DNA of 64,000 bases, taken from assembly GCF_017104715.1 (NCBI RefSeq), contig NZ_JAAGPI010000029.1, positions 61,353-125,352 of the forward strand, written 5' to 3'. This DNA is from Burkholderia sp. Ac-20365. Lineage in GTDB: Bacteria > Pseudomonadota > Gammaproteobacteria > Burkholderiales > Burkholderiaceae. A model generated the notes under the pieces. That model was not told the DNA's origin, searched no databases, and saw nothing but the letters and a program-made list of their open reading frames with translations. Made by a program: the position numbers and the translations under genes. Shown here piece after piece: positions 1-8,392 of the stretch (position 1 is its first letter; the number at the start of each line of letters is the position of its first letter).

Positions 1-503
1 CGAGAAAGCCGCCGAATGCCGCGCCCAGCGGAAAGCCGCAGAACATCAGGTTGATCACCGTCGCGCGGCGGCGGTCCGGGCAGAACTCGCCCATCATCGT
101 CACCGCGTTCGGCATTGCCGCGCCAAGTCCGACGCCCGTGATGAAGCGCAGCACCGTCAATTGCCCGATGCTCGACGAGAATGCCGACGCGAGGCACGCA
201 ATGCCGAACAGGAACACCGAGGTCAACAACAGCGAGCGGCGTCCGAGCCGATCGGATAGCGGACCCGAACCGAGTGCGCCGCACGCGAGACCGAACAGCG
301 CCGCGCTCAGCACGGGCGCGAGATCGGGCCTCGAGAGTCCCCACTCCGTCAGCAGCGACGGCGCGATAAACCCAATCGCCGCCGTGTCGAAACCGTCCAG
401 CAGGACGATCACGAAACACATAAAAAACACGAGCCATTGAAAGCCGCCAAACGGCTGCTCGTTGATGAACGTCTGGACGTTCACGACGGAAGTACGGTTC
501 ATC
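1..503 (-). CDS. MFS transporter, aromatic acid:H+ symporter (AAHS) family, N-terminal part
   Basis: Reading the minus strand from an ATG at 503 gives an open frame that runs off the left edge (167 codons visible). A ribosome-binding site GGAGA lies 6 nt upstream of the ATG. The protein starts MNRTSVVNVQTF, has a first membrane helix ending in LLDGFDTAAIGF and the loop 2-3 motif GPLSDRLGRR; both are hallmarks of the AAHS branch (PcaK, BenK, MhpT type) that imports aromatic carboxylates with protons across the inner membrane. Helices 1 to about 5 are visible. The exact substrate cannot be told. A dyad at 621-654 could be its operator. Confidence 0.85.
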
Positions 504-620
504 GCCTGTCTCCTGCTTCTGCTTGAGCCTGTCGCCTATATTGCCTCAGAGGCGAGGCACTGTATTCATGCTCGTGACGAATCCGGGGCGCGGCGTGAAG
601 CTGGTGTGTCGCGCGCCTTT

Positions 621-654
621 GTTCGCATATCGCACAATCTTTCAAATTGCGAAC
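621..654. promoter_or_regulatory. Candidate operator, GTTCGC-N22-GCGAAC dyad
   Basis: An inverted pair GTTCGC (621-626) and GCGAAC (649-654) encloses TATCGCACAATC. It lies about 118 bp upstream of the AAHS transporter start. IclR-type regulators of aromatic-acid genes often bind similar GTTCGC-rich dyads, so this is a plausible operator; the regulator gene is not in the window. Confidence 0.35.
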
Positions 655-1044
655 ACTTTAGCGTTTTGCATCGGCGAGCGTCAACGAAGGGTTATTACTG
701 ATGGATGGGTGTCCAGACGGCAGATTCGGCGTATCGGACAGGTCACGCAGTACATCCGGCTAAGGGTGCGCATCGCGTGACTGCGAAGTCGCTTCACGCT
801 GCCCCTTACCGTTTACACCTCAAAAACAAGGGCAAAACTGCGAAACCGATCGTTCTGGATGCCTTATCAACTTCGATTTTTCATCACCGTGACAAGCGTA
901 TCGGTCCAGATGCCTGCCAGTTGTCGCGCGATTTCATTTCGCCCTTGATCTGAGACTAACCCGGCGTCTTTTCACCCCGGACAACGCATCCCGACCACGC
1001 CCACATAATTACAAACAAAAAACTTTCCTTACTTTTTACTTTCA

Positions 1045-1127
1045 TATATAACGACAGGGCATGTCGCGAACACGCCTGTCTCGCACATGTCCTCAGCCCA
1101 CCCGTGCTAGCCGGTGGGCTTTTTTTT
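1045..1127 (+). ncRNA. Candidate small RNA (two hairpins, intrinsic terminator)
   Basis: A -10-like TATATA at 1045-1050 is followed by a hairpin with arms GACAGG (1053-1058) and CCTGTC (1075-1080), then by a perfect terminator at 1095-1127. No gene upstream on the plus strand needs this terminator: the nearest upstream gene runs the other way. A short independent transcript of roughly 75 nt is the simplest reading. No known RNA family was recognised. Confidence 0.35.
1095..1127 (+). terminator. Rho-independent terminator
   Basis: Perfect 8-bp stem AGCCCACC (1095-1102) / GGTGGGCT (1113-1120) with a 10-nt loop, followed by a run of eight T (1120-1127). It is oriented for plus-strand transcription although no protein gene precedes it on that strand. 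Confidence 0.8.
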
Positions 1128-1210
1128 GGTGTGTACGCTTAATCGCAAGTCACATACAAATTCCTTTCATCAGTCATTAAGCATCGGTGAAAACCCCCTC
1201 ACGCTTTCAC

Positions 1211-1239
1211 TTGACTTACTTGATATATCACATATCGTA
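1211..1239 (+). promoter_or_regulatory. Candidate sigma-70 promoter upstream of the OxlT-like gene
   Basis: TTGACT at 1211-1216 is followed after 16-17 nt by TATCGT. The spacer contains the palindrome GATATATC (1222-1229), so regulator binding here is possible. The start codon is about 150 bp further on. The -10 match is weak. Confidence 0.3.
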
Positions 1240-1390
1240 TGGAATCTATCAGCGCCGCATTTTTGAGCGTCGGTGATCGGAAGAGCTACTCAGGCTCCCG
1301 CAAATATTCAACAGGCGAAGTTCGCAACTATCGTGCACGCGACGGGAGCAGGCGCCCAGGCGCCCACCCTCGTCGACAAAGGAGACAGCG

Positions 1391-2743
1391 ATGAAGACAG
1401 AGCATCAGGAAGGGCCGTCGTCGTGGTATGCATCACCGTGGGTGCAGCTCGTGTTCGGTGTGGTCTGCATGGCGATGATCGCCAACATGCAGTACGGCTG
1501 GACGCTGTTCGTCAACCCGATCGACGAGAAGTATCACTGGGGCCGCGCGGCCATTCAGGTTGCGTTCACAATCTTCGTCGTGACAGAGACCTGGCTCGTG
1601 CCGATCGAGGGCTATCTCGTCGACAAGTACGGGCCTAAGCCCGTGGTGGTCGGCGGCGGGCTGCTGTGTGCGGTGGCCTGGGTGATCAACTCGATGGCGT
1701 CGTCGCTGCCGCTGCTGTACATCGCGGCCGCTATCGGCGGGATCGGTGCGGGTGCGGTGTACGGCACGTGCGTCGGCAATGCGCTCAAGTGGTTTCCGAC
1801 CCGCCGCGGGCTTGCCGCGGGGATCACGGCAGCCGGGTTCGGCGCGGGCTCTGCCGCGACCGTCGTGCCGATTGCCAACATGATCAAGCACAGCGGCTAC
1901 GAAGCGACCTTCCTGTGGTTCGGTCTCGGCCAGGGCATCGTCGTGTTCCTGCTGGGCCTGTTCCTGCTGGCGCCGTCCGCGAGTCTGCTGGCGTCGGCGA
2001 AGAGCGCAGTTTCCAGTGCTGCGAAGCGCCTCGTCCATAACGCGACGCCGCGCGAGGTGGTGTCCGCGCCCGTGTTCTGGGTCATGTACCTGATGTTCGT
2101 GATGATGGCGGCAGGCGGCCTGATGGCGACCGCGCAGCTCGGTCCGATCGCAAAGGACTTCGGCCTGCATGATTCGCCCGTCTCGCTGCTCGGCCTGACC
2201 TTGCCCGCGCTGACCTTCGCGCTGACGATCGACCGCGTGCTCAACGGTCTGACGCGTCCGTTCTTCGGCTGGATCTCGGATCGTATCGGCCGGGAAAATA
2301 CGATGTTCATTGCGTTCGCCATCGAGGCCGTCGGCATTCTCGCGTTGTCGAAGTTCGGGCAGAGCCCGGTTGCCTTCGTCGTGCTGACGGGCATCGTGTT
2401 CTTCGCATGGGGCGAAATCTATAGCCTCTTCCCCGCCACCTGCGGCGACACGTTCGGGCCGAAGTTCGCGGCCACCAATGCCGGTTTGCTGTACACCGCG
2501 AAAGGCACCGCGGCACTGCTGGTGCCGTTCACGAGCATCGTCACGGCAGCAACGGGCAGCTGGCACGCAGTGTTCCTGCTGGCCTCGGGTATGGCTGCGA
2601 TTGCCGCGCTGCTGGCCTTGTTCGTGCTGAAGCCGATGCGCCGCGCCTACGTGCAACAGCATACGGAGCCTTCGCTGGACGTGCCGTACGGCTCGTCGAC
2701 ACGCATCAGCGACTCGGCTCGCATTTCGGCCGAAGGCGGCTGA
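1391..2743 (+). CDS. OxlT-like MFS transporter (oxalate/formate antiporter family)
   Basis: A 450-residue, 12-helix major facilitator. It shares with the second copy at 59760-61100 the motifs WTLFV, TETWLVP, YGTCVGNALKWFP, ITAAGFGAG, GLMATAQ and DRIGRENTMF. These mark the oxalate/formate antiporter family, which exchanges small carboxylates across the inner membrane. A ribosome-binding site GGAGA lies 6 nt before the ATG. It stands alone between a non-coding region and the mxa-like operon, so its substrate cannot be fixed from context; oxalate, formate or another small organic acid are all possible. A hairpin follows the stop codon. Confidence 0.85.
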   Translation: MKTEHQEGPSSWYASPWVQLVFGVVCMAMIANMQYGWTLFVNPIDEKYHWGRAAIQVAFTIFVVTETWLVPIEGYLVDKYGPKPVVVGGGLLCAVAWVINSMASSLPLLYIAAAIGGIGAGAVYGTCVGNALKWFPTRRGLAAGITAAGFGAGSAATVVPIANMIKHSGYEATFLWFGLGQGIVVFLLGLFLLAPSASLLASAKSAVSSAAKRLVHNATPREVVSAPVFWVMYLMFVMMAAGGLMATAQLGPIAKDFGLHDSPVSLLGLTLPALTFALTIDRVLNGLTRPFFGWISDRIGRENTMFIAFAIEAVGILALSKFGQSPVAFVVLTGIVFFAWGEIYSLFPATCGDTFGPKFAATNAGLLYTAKGTAALLVPFTSIVTAATGSWHAVFLLASGMAAIAALLALFVLKPMRRAYVQQHTEPSLDVPYGSSTRISDSARISAEGG

Positions 2744-3067
2744 TCCGCGTCTGACGTTTGAAGCTGTCAGGTCAGGATGCCCGTTCGCGACCACGCGACG
2801 GGCATCCGCCGTTTTGCCACCCACCCACAGCACCCCATTCCTGGCGCACTCTGTAGCAGCCGGCGTGACACACTGCGCTCCCCGCGCATCCGCCTGCCCA
2901 TCCGTCGCCATGCGTTCACGCCGATGCACCAGTCTGGCACGAACCATGCGCGCCACGCTGTCGCCGATACGCACGCCGCCTCCACAACGCTTCGCCGCCG
3001 CAATCCGTCGAATCCGCAGGCGTACGTGTCGCCCTTCCGACGCTGGCCGACCGCAGAGGCGAATCCG
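2744..3067 (+). other. Intergenic region with a hairpin, before mxaR
   Basis: The reading frame of the following ATPase stays open back to 2777, but that part has no ribosome-binding site and its translation has no recognisable domain; the family normally begins near the Met at 3068. Apart from the hairpin at 2776-2806 nothing is recognisable here. Confidence 0.5.
2776..2806 (+). terminator. Hairpin terminator after the OxlT-like gene
   Basis: GATGCCCGT (2776-2784) pairs perfectly with ACGGGCATC (2798-2806) around a 13-nt loop, 32 bp after the stop codon. Only a short TTTT (2812-2815) follows, so termination strength is uncertain. Confidence 0.55.
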
Positions 3068-4087
3068 ATGGACCGCGAAGAGCTACTCGAAGACTGGCGC
3101 ACGCTCGCGCTCGATATCGAGCATCAGGTGGAAAACGCCGTCATCGGGCAACCCGGCACCATCCGGCTGATCAACGTCGCGCTGTTCGCGCGCGGGCACG
3201 TGCTGCTCGAAGGCGGCGTCGGCGTAGGCAAGACGACGATACTGCGCGCGTTCGCGCGGGCGATCGGCGGCGACTTCGAGCGCGTCGAAGGCACGATCGA
3301 TCTGATGCCGGGCGATCTCGTCTATCACACGTATGTCGATGCCGAAGGCCGGCCGCGCATCGAGCCCGGCCCGCTGATCAAACACGGCGAGCGCCTCGCC
3401 ACGTTCTTCTTCAACGAAATCAACCGCGCGCGCCCGCAGGTGCAATCGCTGCTGCTGCGCGCGATGGCCGAGCGCTCCGTTTTCGCCTTCGACCGCGAAT
3501 ACCGCTTTCCTCATATGACCGTATTCGCCGATCGCAACAAGGTCGAGAAGGAAGAAACGTTCGAACTCGCGTCGGCGGCGCGCGACCGATTCATGTTCGA
3601 ACTGAATATGTCGACGCCCGACGACGCGCCCGCCCGCCGCTCGCTCGTGTTCGACCCCGACTTTCACGACACGGAAGCACTGCTCGCGCGCGTGAGCACC
3701 GACGTGCTGCCGTGGCAACGTCTGAATACGATCGGCGCGAGCATTCAACGCACGATCCACGCAAGCGAAGCGATCGAACGTTACGCGCTCGACATCTGGC
3801 GCGCGACGGAAAACCCATTGCAGTTCGACATCACGCTCGACGACGTCGACATGCAGCGCCTCATTCTTGCCGGCGCGAGCCCGCGCGGCATGAGCGCGCT
3901 GTTGCGCGCGGCGCGCGTGGTCGCGTGGCTCGACGGGCGCACGTATCTGACACCGGAGGACATCCACCAGGTGCTGCTGCCGACGCTCGGCCATCGTGTG
4001 TACTTCACGCCGATCTACGAACTGCGCCGCCAGGAACTCGCCGATGCGCTGATGGCGCAGATCGTCTCGCGGATCGCTGCGCCGTGA
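3068..4087 (+). CDS. mxaR: MoxR-family AAA+ ATPase, MxaR-like
   Basis: A 339-residue MoxR-type ATPase. The Walker A motif GGVGVGKT sits near residue 50, and a Walker B-like region FFNEINRARPQVQ with the family's typical Asn-Arg follows. MoxR ATPases act as chaperones that help insert cofactors or metals into enzymes, usually together with von Willebrand A proteins. Start chosen at the ATG 3068 because the residues before it look non-coding. It is the first of six genes joined by 4-bp overlaps, in the order mxaR-S-A-C-K-L known from methanol dehydrogenase clusters. Here it would be the motor of a maturation complex acting on a periplasmic enzyme. Confidence 0.85.
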   Translation: MDREELLEDWRTLALDIEHQVENAVIGQPGTIRLINVALFARGHVLLEGGVGVGKTTILRAFARAIGGDFERVEGTIDLMPGDLVYHTYVDAEGRPRIEPGPLIKHGERLATFFFNEINRARPQVQSLLLRAMAERSVFAFDREYRFPHMTVFADRNKVEKEETFELASAARDRFMFELNMSTPDDAPARRSLVFDPDFHDTEALLARVSTDVLPWQRLNTIGASIQRTIHASEAIERYALDIWRATENPLQFDITLDDVDMQRLILAGASPRGMSALLRAARVVAWLDGRTYLTPEDIHQVLLPTLGHRVYFTPIYELRRQELADALMAQIVSRIAAP

Positions 4088-4950
4088 ACACGCTCGCGGA
4101 GTTTCAGTACCGGCTGCCCGTGCGCGTGTCGGGCGCGCGGCCAGGCGGACATCGCGGCTCGAGCGTCGGCATCGGGCAGGAGTTCGCTGCGCATACGCGC
4201 TTGTTCGATCATCCCGATCCGCGCCGGATCGATGTGCGCGCAAGCATTCGCACGGTACAGCGCGAATGGCTCGTGCGCGTGCACCGGCAGCGTGTGGCCG
4301 TGCCTGTGCATGCCGTCGTCGATGTATCGGCATCGATGCGCTTCGGCGCTGCTGCGACGAAGCTCGATGTCGCGGCGTCTTTCGTCGAAGCGCTTGGCTA
4401 TAGCGCGTTTCGCATCGGCGACCCGGTCGGCATGCTCGCATTCGACGATGAAGCGCGCGAAGACCTGTTCGTGCCCGCGCGCCACGCGCGCGGCATGGGC
4501 CCGCTGATGGCGGAACTGCTGCGCGACTGCGCGTCACGCCAAACCCGCACGCAGTCACGTGAAAGCGGCTTGCGTGACGCCGCCACGCGTCTTGCCGGAC
4601 GCTCGTGTCTGGTGTTTCTCGTCTCCGATTTCCATTGGCCGCTCACTGCGCTGCCAGGACTGCTCGACACGCTGACGCACGCGTGGGTCGTGCCCGTCGT
4701 GCTGTGGGATCGCGCGGAAGTCGAACCGCCGTCGCACGATGGCTGGATGTCGCTCGTCGATATGGAGTCGGGCGAGATGCGTTCGATGTGGATGCGCGAT
4801 TCCGTTCGCACACGCTGGCGCATTGCAGTGACCGAACGCCGCGCGCAGATCAATGCGCTGTTCGCGCGGCACGGCATCCGTCCGTTCTTCAATCAGGGCG
4901 CGTTCGAACCGGAAGCGCTAAGCCGCTATTTTCTCGAGATAACGGCATGA
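4084..4950 (+). CDS. mxaS: DUF58 protein, MxaS-like
   Basis: GTG start at 4084, overlapping the ATPase stop (GTGA), gives 288 residues. The DUF58 region carries a metal-site-like VVDVSASM (DxSxS) motif near residue 80, as in von Willebrand A folds. DUF58 proteins nearly always sit next to a MoxR ATPase. In methylotrophs this position is mxaS, needed for active methanol dehydrogenase, although its biochemical role is unsettled. No signal peptide is visible, so it is expected in the cytoplasm with MxaR. Translation is probably coupled to mxaR. Confidence 0.8.
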   Translation: MNTLAEFQYRLPVRVSGARPGGHRGSSVGIGQEFAAHTRLFDHPDPRRIDVRASIRTVQREWLVRVHRQRVAVPVHAVVDVSASMRFGAAATKLDVAASFVEALGYSAFRIGDPVGMLAFDDEAREDLFVPARHARGMGPLMAELLRDCASRQTRTQSRESGLRDAATRLAGRSCLVFLVSDFHWPLTALPGLLDTLTHAWVVPVVLWDRAEVEPPSHDGWMSLVDMESGEMRSMWMRDSVRTRWRIAVTERRAQINALFARHGIRPFFNQGAFEPEALSRYFLEITA

Positions 4951-5825
4951 CGCGCATCGATATCTGTGCGACGAGCCTTGCGTGTGCGCTGATGATCGCA
5001 AGCGCGAGCGTCGATGCGGAACCTGCGACCGTGCAGCAACCGCGCGCATTCGGTCATGTGCTTGGCGACGTCGTAACGCAACAGGTGCTGCTCGGTTCGA
5101 ACGATAGCGCTGGCGAACTCTCGGCGATGCCGTCGACAGGGCGCGTGAACGCTTGGCTAGAACGCCGCACGCCTTCGATCACGACGGACGCCGACGGCCG
5201 TCGCTGGCTCGTACTCGACTATCAGGTGATGAATTCGCCGCGCGCGCCGACTGTCACATCGACGCCGCCGCTGCAATTGCGGCTCGCTTCGGGCAAGACG
5301 CTCGATGTCGCGGCCAGTCCCTTGTCAATCGGTCCGCTCGCACCGCTGGGTCTCGCCGACGCGGGACGCCTCGCCGGACTGCAGCCCGACCGGCTCGTCG
5401 CGCCTGAACCGACCGCGCCGCTGCGGCGCGCGTTGATCATGTGGAGTGCGCTCGCCGTCGCGGTGATGATCGCGTGGCTTGGCTGGTGGCTATGGCGCAA
5501 TCAACGCGATGCGCGGCAACTGCCGTTCGCGAAGGCATGGGCGCGTTTCGGCAAGCATGACGATGCCGCGCTCGAAGCGGATCCCGATGCATGGCGCGGC
5601 CTGCATCGCGCGCTCGATGAAGCAGCGGGCCATGTCGTGCTGGCGGGCGCCGTGCCGGAACTGACGCGGCAAGCCCCGCATCTGCGCGAGTTTCAACCGC
5701 AACTCGAACAGTTCTTCCAGCGTTCGTCCGACCGCTTTTTCAGCGGGTTGCCGGTGGCGACGCCGTTCAGGTTGCGTGAACTCTTTCGCGCCCTGTATCG
5801 CGCAGAAAAGCGCCATCACCGATGA
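4947..5825 (+). CDS. mxaA: MxaA-like protein
   Basis: A 292-residue protein starting at the ATG that overlaps the mxaS stop (ATGA). Residues 1-23 form a signal peptide ending SVDAEP. A membrane helix (ALAVAVMIAWLGWWLW) lies near residue 165, followed by a charged cytoplasmic tail. The periplasmic-domain-plus-one-helix layout and the gene position between the DUF58 and von Willebrand A genes fit MxaA, reported to be needed for calcium insertion into methanol dehydrogenase. Sequence similarity by eye is weak, so the assignment relies on gene order. Confidence 0.7.
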   Translation: MTRIDICATSLACALMIASASVDAEPATVQQPRAFGHVLGDVVTQQVLLGSNDSAGELSAMPSTGRVNAWLERRTPSITTDADGRRWLVLDYQVMNSPRAPTVTSTPPLQLRLASGKTLDVAASPLSIGPLAPLGLADAGRLAGLQPDRLVAPEPTAPLRRALIMWSALAVAVMIAWLGWWLWRNQRDARQLPFAKAWARFGKHDDAALEADPDAWRGLHRALDEAAGHVVLAGAVPELTRQAPHLREFQPQLEQFFQRSSDRFFSGLPVATPFRLRELFRALYRAEKRHHR

Positions 5826-6820
5826 GCACGCCGCCTGATTTCCTCTATCCGTGGGCGCTGGTTCTGTTGCCGCTCGCCGCGTTGCCGCTGCTGCGCCGAA
5901 GCATCGATACGCTTCCGTATTCGTGGGTCGCGTGGCTGCCGCGCGATCGCGCGGGCCGTGTCGTTGCGATCATCTGGCGCGCCGCTGCGATGATCGCGCT
6001 CGCGGCCGTGATCGTCGGACTGGCGGGGCCGGGTTGTTCGGGCGAACACAAGCGCATCACGGGGACGGGCGCGGAGATCCTGATCCTGATGGACGGCAGC
6101 GGCAGCATGAATCAACCGATCAGCAGCGGCTCGTTGAACGTCGCCGACGCGCCCACGGCAGGCGAGACGAAGAACCAGATGGCGCGCGATGCGATCACCG
6201 CGTTCGTCGCGCAACGCGCGAACGACCGCCTTGCGTTCATGCTGTTCGGCACGCATCCGATGCTGGCCGTTCCGTTCACACGCAATCGCACGGTGATCGA
6301 CGCCGCGATCGCCGCCACGGGCGTCGGACGCGGCACGCCCGATACGCTGCTCGATCACGGACTGCAATCTGCCGTCGAACTGTTCGACGGCCATGCGCGC
6401 CAGAGCAGCCGCGCGATCGTGCTGGTATCGGATGGCGGCGCGCGACTCGACGACGTGGCGCGCCAGCATGTGCGCGCGGGCCTCGCGCGCAACGGTGTCG
6501 CGTTGTACTTCATCTATCTGCGCAGCGGCATCTATAGCCCCGACCTGCATGTGCGCCCCGCCGACACCGACCAGTCGCCCGAAGCCGAGCTGCACCGCTT
6601 CTTCCTGTCGCTGCCGACGCCCTATCGCCTCTATCAGGCGGACAGTCCGCAGCAGGTCGCGCGCGCCATGAGCGACATCGCGCGCAACGAGAATGCGCCC
6701 GTGTCGTTCGTCGAGCGGCTGCCGAGACAGGATCGCAGCACGTGGTTTTACGCGGCGGCGCTGGTCTGCTGCGCGCTGCTGGTCGGCGTGTGGTTCATGC
6801 AAAGGCGGAGCCTGCGATGA
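5822..6820 (+). CDS. mxaC: von Willebrand A membrane protein, MxaC-like
   Basis: 332 residues, ATG overlapping the previous stop. Two N-terminal membrane helices are followed by a von Willebrand A domain with the metal-binding motif LMDGSGSMN (DxSxS, near residue 92) and VLVSDGGARL further on, then a C-terminal helix (AAALVCCALLVGVWFM). The VWA domain probably faces the periplasm and, as MxaC, would work with the MoxR ATPase in cofactor or metal loading. The intact DxSxS motif suggests metal-dependent protein binding. Confidence 0.8.
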   Translation: MSTPPDFLYPWALVLLPLAALPLLRRSIDTLPYSWVAWLPRDRAGRVVAIIWRAAAMIALAAVIVGLAGPGCSGEHKRITGTGAEILILMDGSGSMNQPISSGSLNVADAPTAGETKNQMARDAITAFVAQRANDRLAFMLFGTHPMLAVPFTRNRTVIDAAIAATGVGRGTPDTLLDHGLQSAVELFDGHARQSSRAIVLVSDGGARLDDVARQHVRAGLARNGVALYFIYLRSGIYSPDLHVRPADTDQSPEAELHRFFLSLPTPYRLYQADSPQQVARAMSDIARNENAPVSFVERLPRQDRSTWFYAAALVCCALLVGVWFMQRRSLR

Positions 6821-7377
6821 AGCGCTTGCCCATTCATCTGCTGTTCGGCGCGGCGACCTTGTGTTGCGTCGCTGTTGCGGGCTATTACGCGGTGCGTCTT
6901 CAGCACATCGCGCAAGCTGATCGCGATATGACCGCGATCAGTACGCTAAAACGCGAGCAATGGAGCCAGTCCGCAGTTGACAGCAACAACCCCGCCGTGC
7001 GGCTCGCACAAGCCGTCGCGCTCGCGCGTGCAGGCCAGCACGCGGAGGCCGGCAAGCTCTACTACGAACTTTCACGCGTTGCACCGTCGAGCGAAACAGG
7101 CCGTCTCGCGCTCTACGATCTTGCCAACATGTATCTGCGCGAAGCCGCGGGCGACAGCGCACAAGGCCCGGTACGTTCGCCGCCGATGCTCGAGACCGCG
7201 AAAGCGCGCTACCGCGATCTGCTGCGTCTCGAACCGGGCAACTGGGATGCGCGCTATAACCTCGAACGCGCGCTGCGCCTCGCGCCCGAAGCACAAGACA
7301 CCGCCGACGATGTCAACGACGTCAAGGAGCAGCACAACATCAACGTGCGCGGCGCGGCGCCGGAGGAACTGCCGTGA
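6817..7377 (+). CDS. mxaK: MxaK-like membrane-anchored protein
   Basis: 186 residues, ATG overlapping the mxaC stop (ATGA). An N-terminal membrane anchor (residues about 6-24) is followed by a helical periplasmic region with TPR-like repeats (AGQHAEAGKLYYELSR, YRDLLRLEPGNWDARYNLERAL). MxaK is the usual neighbour of MxaC and MxaL and is poorly conserved in sequence. TPR-like helices would let it hold the two von Willebrand A partners together; that is inference. Confidence 0.7.
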   Translation: MKRLPIHLLFGAATLCCVAVAGYYAVRLQHIAQADRDMTAISTLKREQWSQSAVDSNNPAVRLAQAVALARAGQHAEAGKLYYELSRVAPSSETGRLALYDLANMYLREAAGDSAQGPVRSPPMLETAKARYRDLLRLEPGNWDARYNLERALRLAPEAQDTADDVNDVKEQHNINVRGAAPEELP

Positions 7378-8333
7378 CGCGCGATGCACGGCCCTGGACG
7401 CGCTATCTGCGCGGACGCTGGTGGCAGATTCCGCTCGCGTCGCTGCTGCTCGCGGCAGCCGTGCTGATGCCGCCCATCGAGTTCAAGCGCCCCGTGTACC
7501 GCTATGTCGTGACATTCGATATCACGCAGAGCATGGACGTCGAAGACGTGGCGATGAACGGCAAGCCTGCGAGCCGGATCGACTTCGCAAAGGCGGCGAT
7601 GAGCGACACGTTGGCGCATCTGCCGTGTGGATCGGAAATCGGCTGGAGTGTGTTCACGAATCAACGCTCGCTGCTGCTGGTCGCGCCCGTCGAGGTGTGC
7701 AGCAACTACGACGCGTTGCTGTCGTCGCTCGATCAGATCAGCGGGAACATGCGCTGGGTGAATAGCAGCGTGATCGCACAGGGCGGCATCTATTCGGCGA
7801 TCCGCGCCGCCGTCGATCTGGGCCACGGCACCGATGTCGTGTTCATCACCGACGGCCAGGAAGCGCCGCCCGTTGCGCCGAACGAAACGACGGTGCGCGA
7901 CATACCGCAAGGGCTCGTGCATGGCTGGCTGATCGGCGTCGGCGGCGACCAGCCCGCGCCGATTCCCAAGACCAATGCTGACGGCGTGCGCACCGGCTAC
8001 TGGCAGGCGGACGAAGTGCGGCAGGTGCGGCCTGAACCGGGCGCGCCCGCCGTCGCCGAGAGTCACGAAGAGCTTTCGCAGCTTCGCGAACCGTATCTGG
8101 AAGCCGTGGCCGGGCATCTTGGCTTCGGCTACCGAAGGCTCATCGCGCCGACTTCGCTGCGCGCGTCGCTGATGGATGCGCGTTACGCGCATCCCGTTCC
8201 CGTCGCTACCGATATCCGCTGGGTGCCCGCATTGCTCGCGCTAGTGCTGCTCGTGTGGCGCTTTCTGCCCGTGCGGCGCGCCGTGCCGGTGGACAAGTCC
8301 GCTAGCGCCGCAGTTGTTACGGCACGCGCTTAA
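7374..8333 (+). CDS. mxaL: von Willebrand A protein, MxaL-like
   Basis: 319 residues from a GTG at 7374 that overlaps the mxaK stop. A helix near residues 18-33 precedes a von Willebrand A domain with FDITQSMDVEDV; the first metal motif is DITQS, i.e. DxTxS-like rather than the exact DxSxS. VVFITDGQEAPP follows, and there is a C-terminal helix (WVPALLALVLLVW). This is the second VWA protein of the set and completes the mxaR-S-A-C-K-L order. The cluster ends here: the next gene is 60 bp away. No methanol dehydrogenase subunit lies on either side. Confidence 0.8.
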   Translation: MTRDARPWTRYLRGRWWQIPLASLLLAAAVLMPPIEFKRPVYRYVVTFDITQSMDVEDVAMNGKPASRIDFAKAAMSDTLAHLPCGSEIGWSVFTNQRSLLLVAPVEVCSNYDALLSSLDQISGNMRWVNSSVIAQGGIYSAIRAAVDLGHGTDVVFITDGQEAPPVAPNETTVRDIPQGLVHGWLIGVGGDQPAPIPKTNADGVRTGYWQADEVRQVRPEPGAPAVAESHEELSQLREPYLEAVAGHLGFGYRRLIAPTSLRASLMDARYAHPVPVATDIRWVPALLALVLLVWRFLPVRRAVPVDKSASAAVVTARA

Positions 8334-8392
8334 AGAAAGGACTCAGGCACGCTGGCTGCTCCTTCGTCATCATTTCGTAAGGATATCCGGCC

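Larger units (their letters stand above)
504..1390. other. Intergenic region (887 bp) between divergent MFS genes
   Basis: No convincing protein gene: the open frames on both strands are short, lack ribosome-binding sites and do not resemble known proteins. The stretch holds a GTTCGC/GCGAAC dyad (621-654), a possible small RNA ending in a strong terminator (about 1045-1127) and an A/T-rich promoter-like block (1211-1240) ahead of the OxlT-like gene. Its 950-1250 part is clearly more A/T-rich than the flanking genes. Confidence 0.6.

Noticed and set aside
1433..2974. 513-codon open frame on the minus strand
   Set aside because: Arg/His-rich translation typical of the antisense of a high-GC gene; the plus-strand OxlT-like protein is clearly real.
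2777..3067. N-terminal extension of the MoxR ATPase
   Set aside because: Frame is open but the translation has no domain and no ribosome-binding site; the family length fits a start at 3068.
3083..4558. 491-codon minus-strand open frame
   Set aside because: Antisense of mxaR and mxaS; no domain and no ribosome-binding site.
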